DNA of 64,000 nt from Gammaproteobacteria bacterium 53_120_T64. Lineage in GTDB: Bacteria > Pseudomonadota > Gammaproteobacteria > Pseudomonadales > Porticoccaceae. Below are positions 63,692 to 64,000 of this stretch, piece by piece. Within the stretch, counting starts at the first letter, position 1. The number at the start of each line of letters is the position of its first letter. The notes under the pieces were generated by a model. It was given only the letters and a program-made list of their open reading frames with translations, searched no databases and was not told the origin of the DNA. The position numbers and the translations under genes are program-made. The stretch covers positions 1 to 64,000 of the forward strand of contig MAAT01000062.1 in the NCBI GenBank assembly GCA_002162815.1. The letters are read 5' to 3'.

Positions 63692-64000
63692 CTAGGGTTC
63701 TGGCGGAGTCTCGGGCTGGCGCGGTGCGGCAAACCAAAGCATCAGTGGGCCAACAAGCGTTAAACCGGCGGCGACCATCAGCATTAATTGATAGCCCCCC
63801 GTCCAGTCATACAAGGCACCACCGAGCCAGGAACCCATCGCCCCACCGAGGGCAGAGAACATCGACAAGGTGCCAAAAATACTGGGGAAGCGTGGCCCGG
63901 CAAACAGATCTCTCGTCACGGCCGGAATGATTGGCGCATTGACCGAATAACCGACGCCCACCAACACCGCAAAGGCAAAGGGCATCAATAAACCCGGGAC
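63692..64000 (-). CDS. MFS transporter, C-terminal end (runs off window)
   Basis: 103 residues visible, the last part of the protein. Three hydrophobic segments (PFAFAVLVGVGYSVNAPIIP, then SMFSALGGAMGSWLGGALYD and LMLMVAAGLTLVGPLMLWFA) and the phrase LGGALYDWTGGY, typical of the end of major facilitator permeases. The start lies beyond position 64000. Substrate unknown. It is tail-to-tail with the decarboxylase gene (22 bases). Confidence 0.85.
   Translation of the reverse strand, partial: VPGLLMPFAFAVLVGVGYSVNAPIIPAVTRDLFAGPRFPSIFGTLSMFSALGGAMGSWLGGALYDWTGGYQLMLMVAAGLTLVGPLMLWFAAPRQPETPPEP

Overview
The window reads as a chromosomal segment of a marine-type gammaproteobacterium with medium GC content. 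The mix of genes (a TusDCB/TusE relay, a MSHA-type pilus operon, PqiABC, and a TIGR03623-type nuclease next to a UvrD helicase, with several family III CoA-transferases and short-chain dehydrogenases) suggests a relative of the Cellvibrionales/Spongiibacteraceae or OM60/BD1-7 groups. That placement is inference from gene content. I see no rRNA, tRNA or CRISPR array.

Layout. 1-900: the edge of an IS3-family element next to a decayed IS1595-family element. 1-2.8 kb: small membrane and hypothetical genes, plus an integron-attC-like palindrome. 2.8-4.8 kb: an SDR and a serine hydrolase that probably starts at a rare ATT codon. 5.1-6.6 kb: tusD-tusC-tusB-tusE for tRNA 2-thiolation. 6.8-7.5 kb: a broken secreted-protein gene whose first lesion is a 7-bp tandem repeat. 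7.5-17.1 kb: mostly housekeeping genes (CoA-transferase, HNH protein, aldehyde dehydrogenase with DUF779 partner, YjbQ, TrmA, DUF2489, AEC transporter, RmuC, MurI).

17.1-30.7 kb (minus strand): a compact MSHA-like type IV pilus operon running secretin MshL, MshN, ATPase MshE, platform MshG, PilM/N-like MshI, PilO-like MshJ, MshK, three prepilin-like proteins, a PilZ protein and the AAA protein MshM. MshE carries a MshEN-type domain and the PilZ protein has the intact c-di-GMP motif, so the locus has two probable c-di-GMP inputs.

31.0-38.8 kb (plus strand): an AddB-like nuclease and an AddA/RecB-like helicase-nuclease, then a DAHP synthase with a strong terminator. 39.0-42.0 kb: a secreted putative clan GH-A glycoside hydrolase with four fibronectin-III-like domains. 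42.3-48 kb: a TetR regulator, NfuA, B12-dependent MetH and DUF2970. 48-51.5 kb: pqiA(N)-pqiA(C)-pqiB-pqiC lipid-transport operon. 51.7-52.5 kb: an orphan ModA. 52.5-59.0 kb (minus strand): an uncharacterised set (SDR, aldo/keto reductase, transglutaminase-like protein, CrtC-like protein, APH-type phosphotransferase, DUF6285 protein, CoA-transferase) that looks like a catabolic pathway for a CoA-linked lipid or terpenoid-like compound; substrate unknown. 59.3-62.1 kb: feoA-feoB plus a small Cys-rich FeoB-associated protein behind a Fur-box-like site. 62.2-64 kb: a PLP-dependent decarboxylase and the C-terminal end of a MFS transporter that runs off the window.
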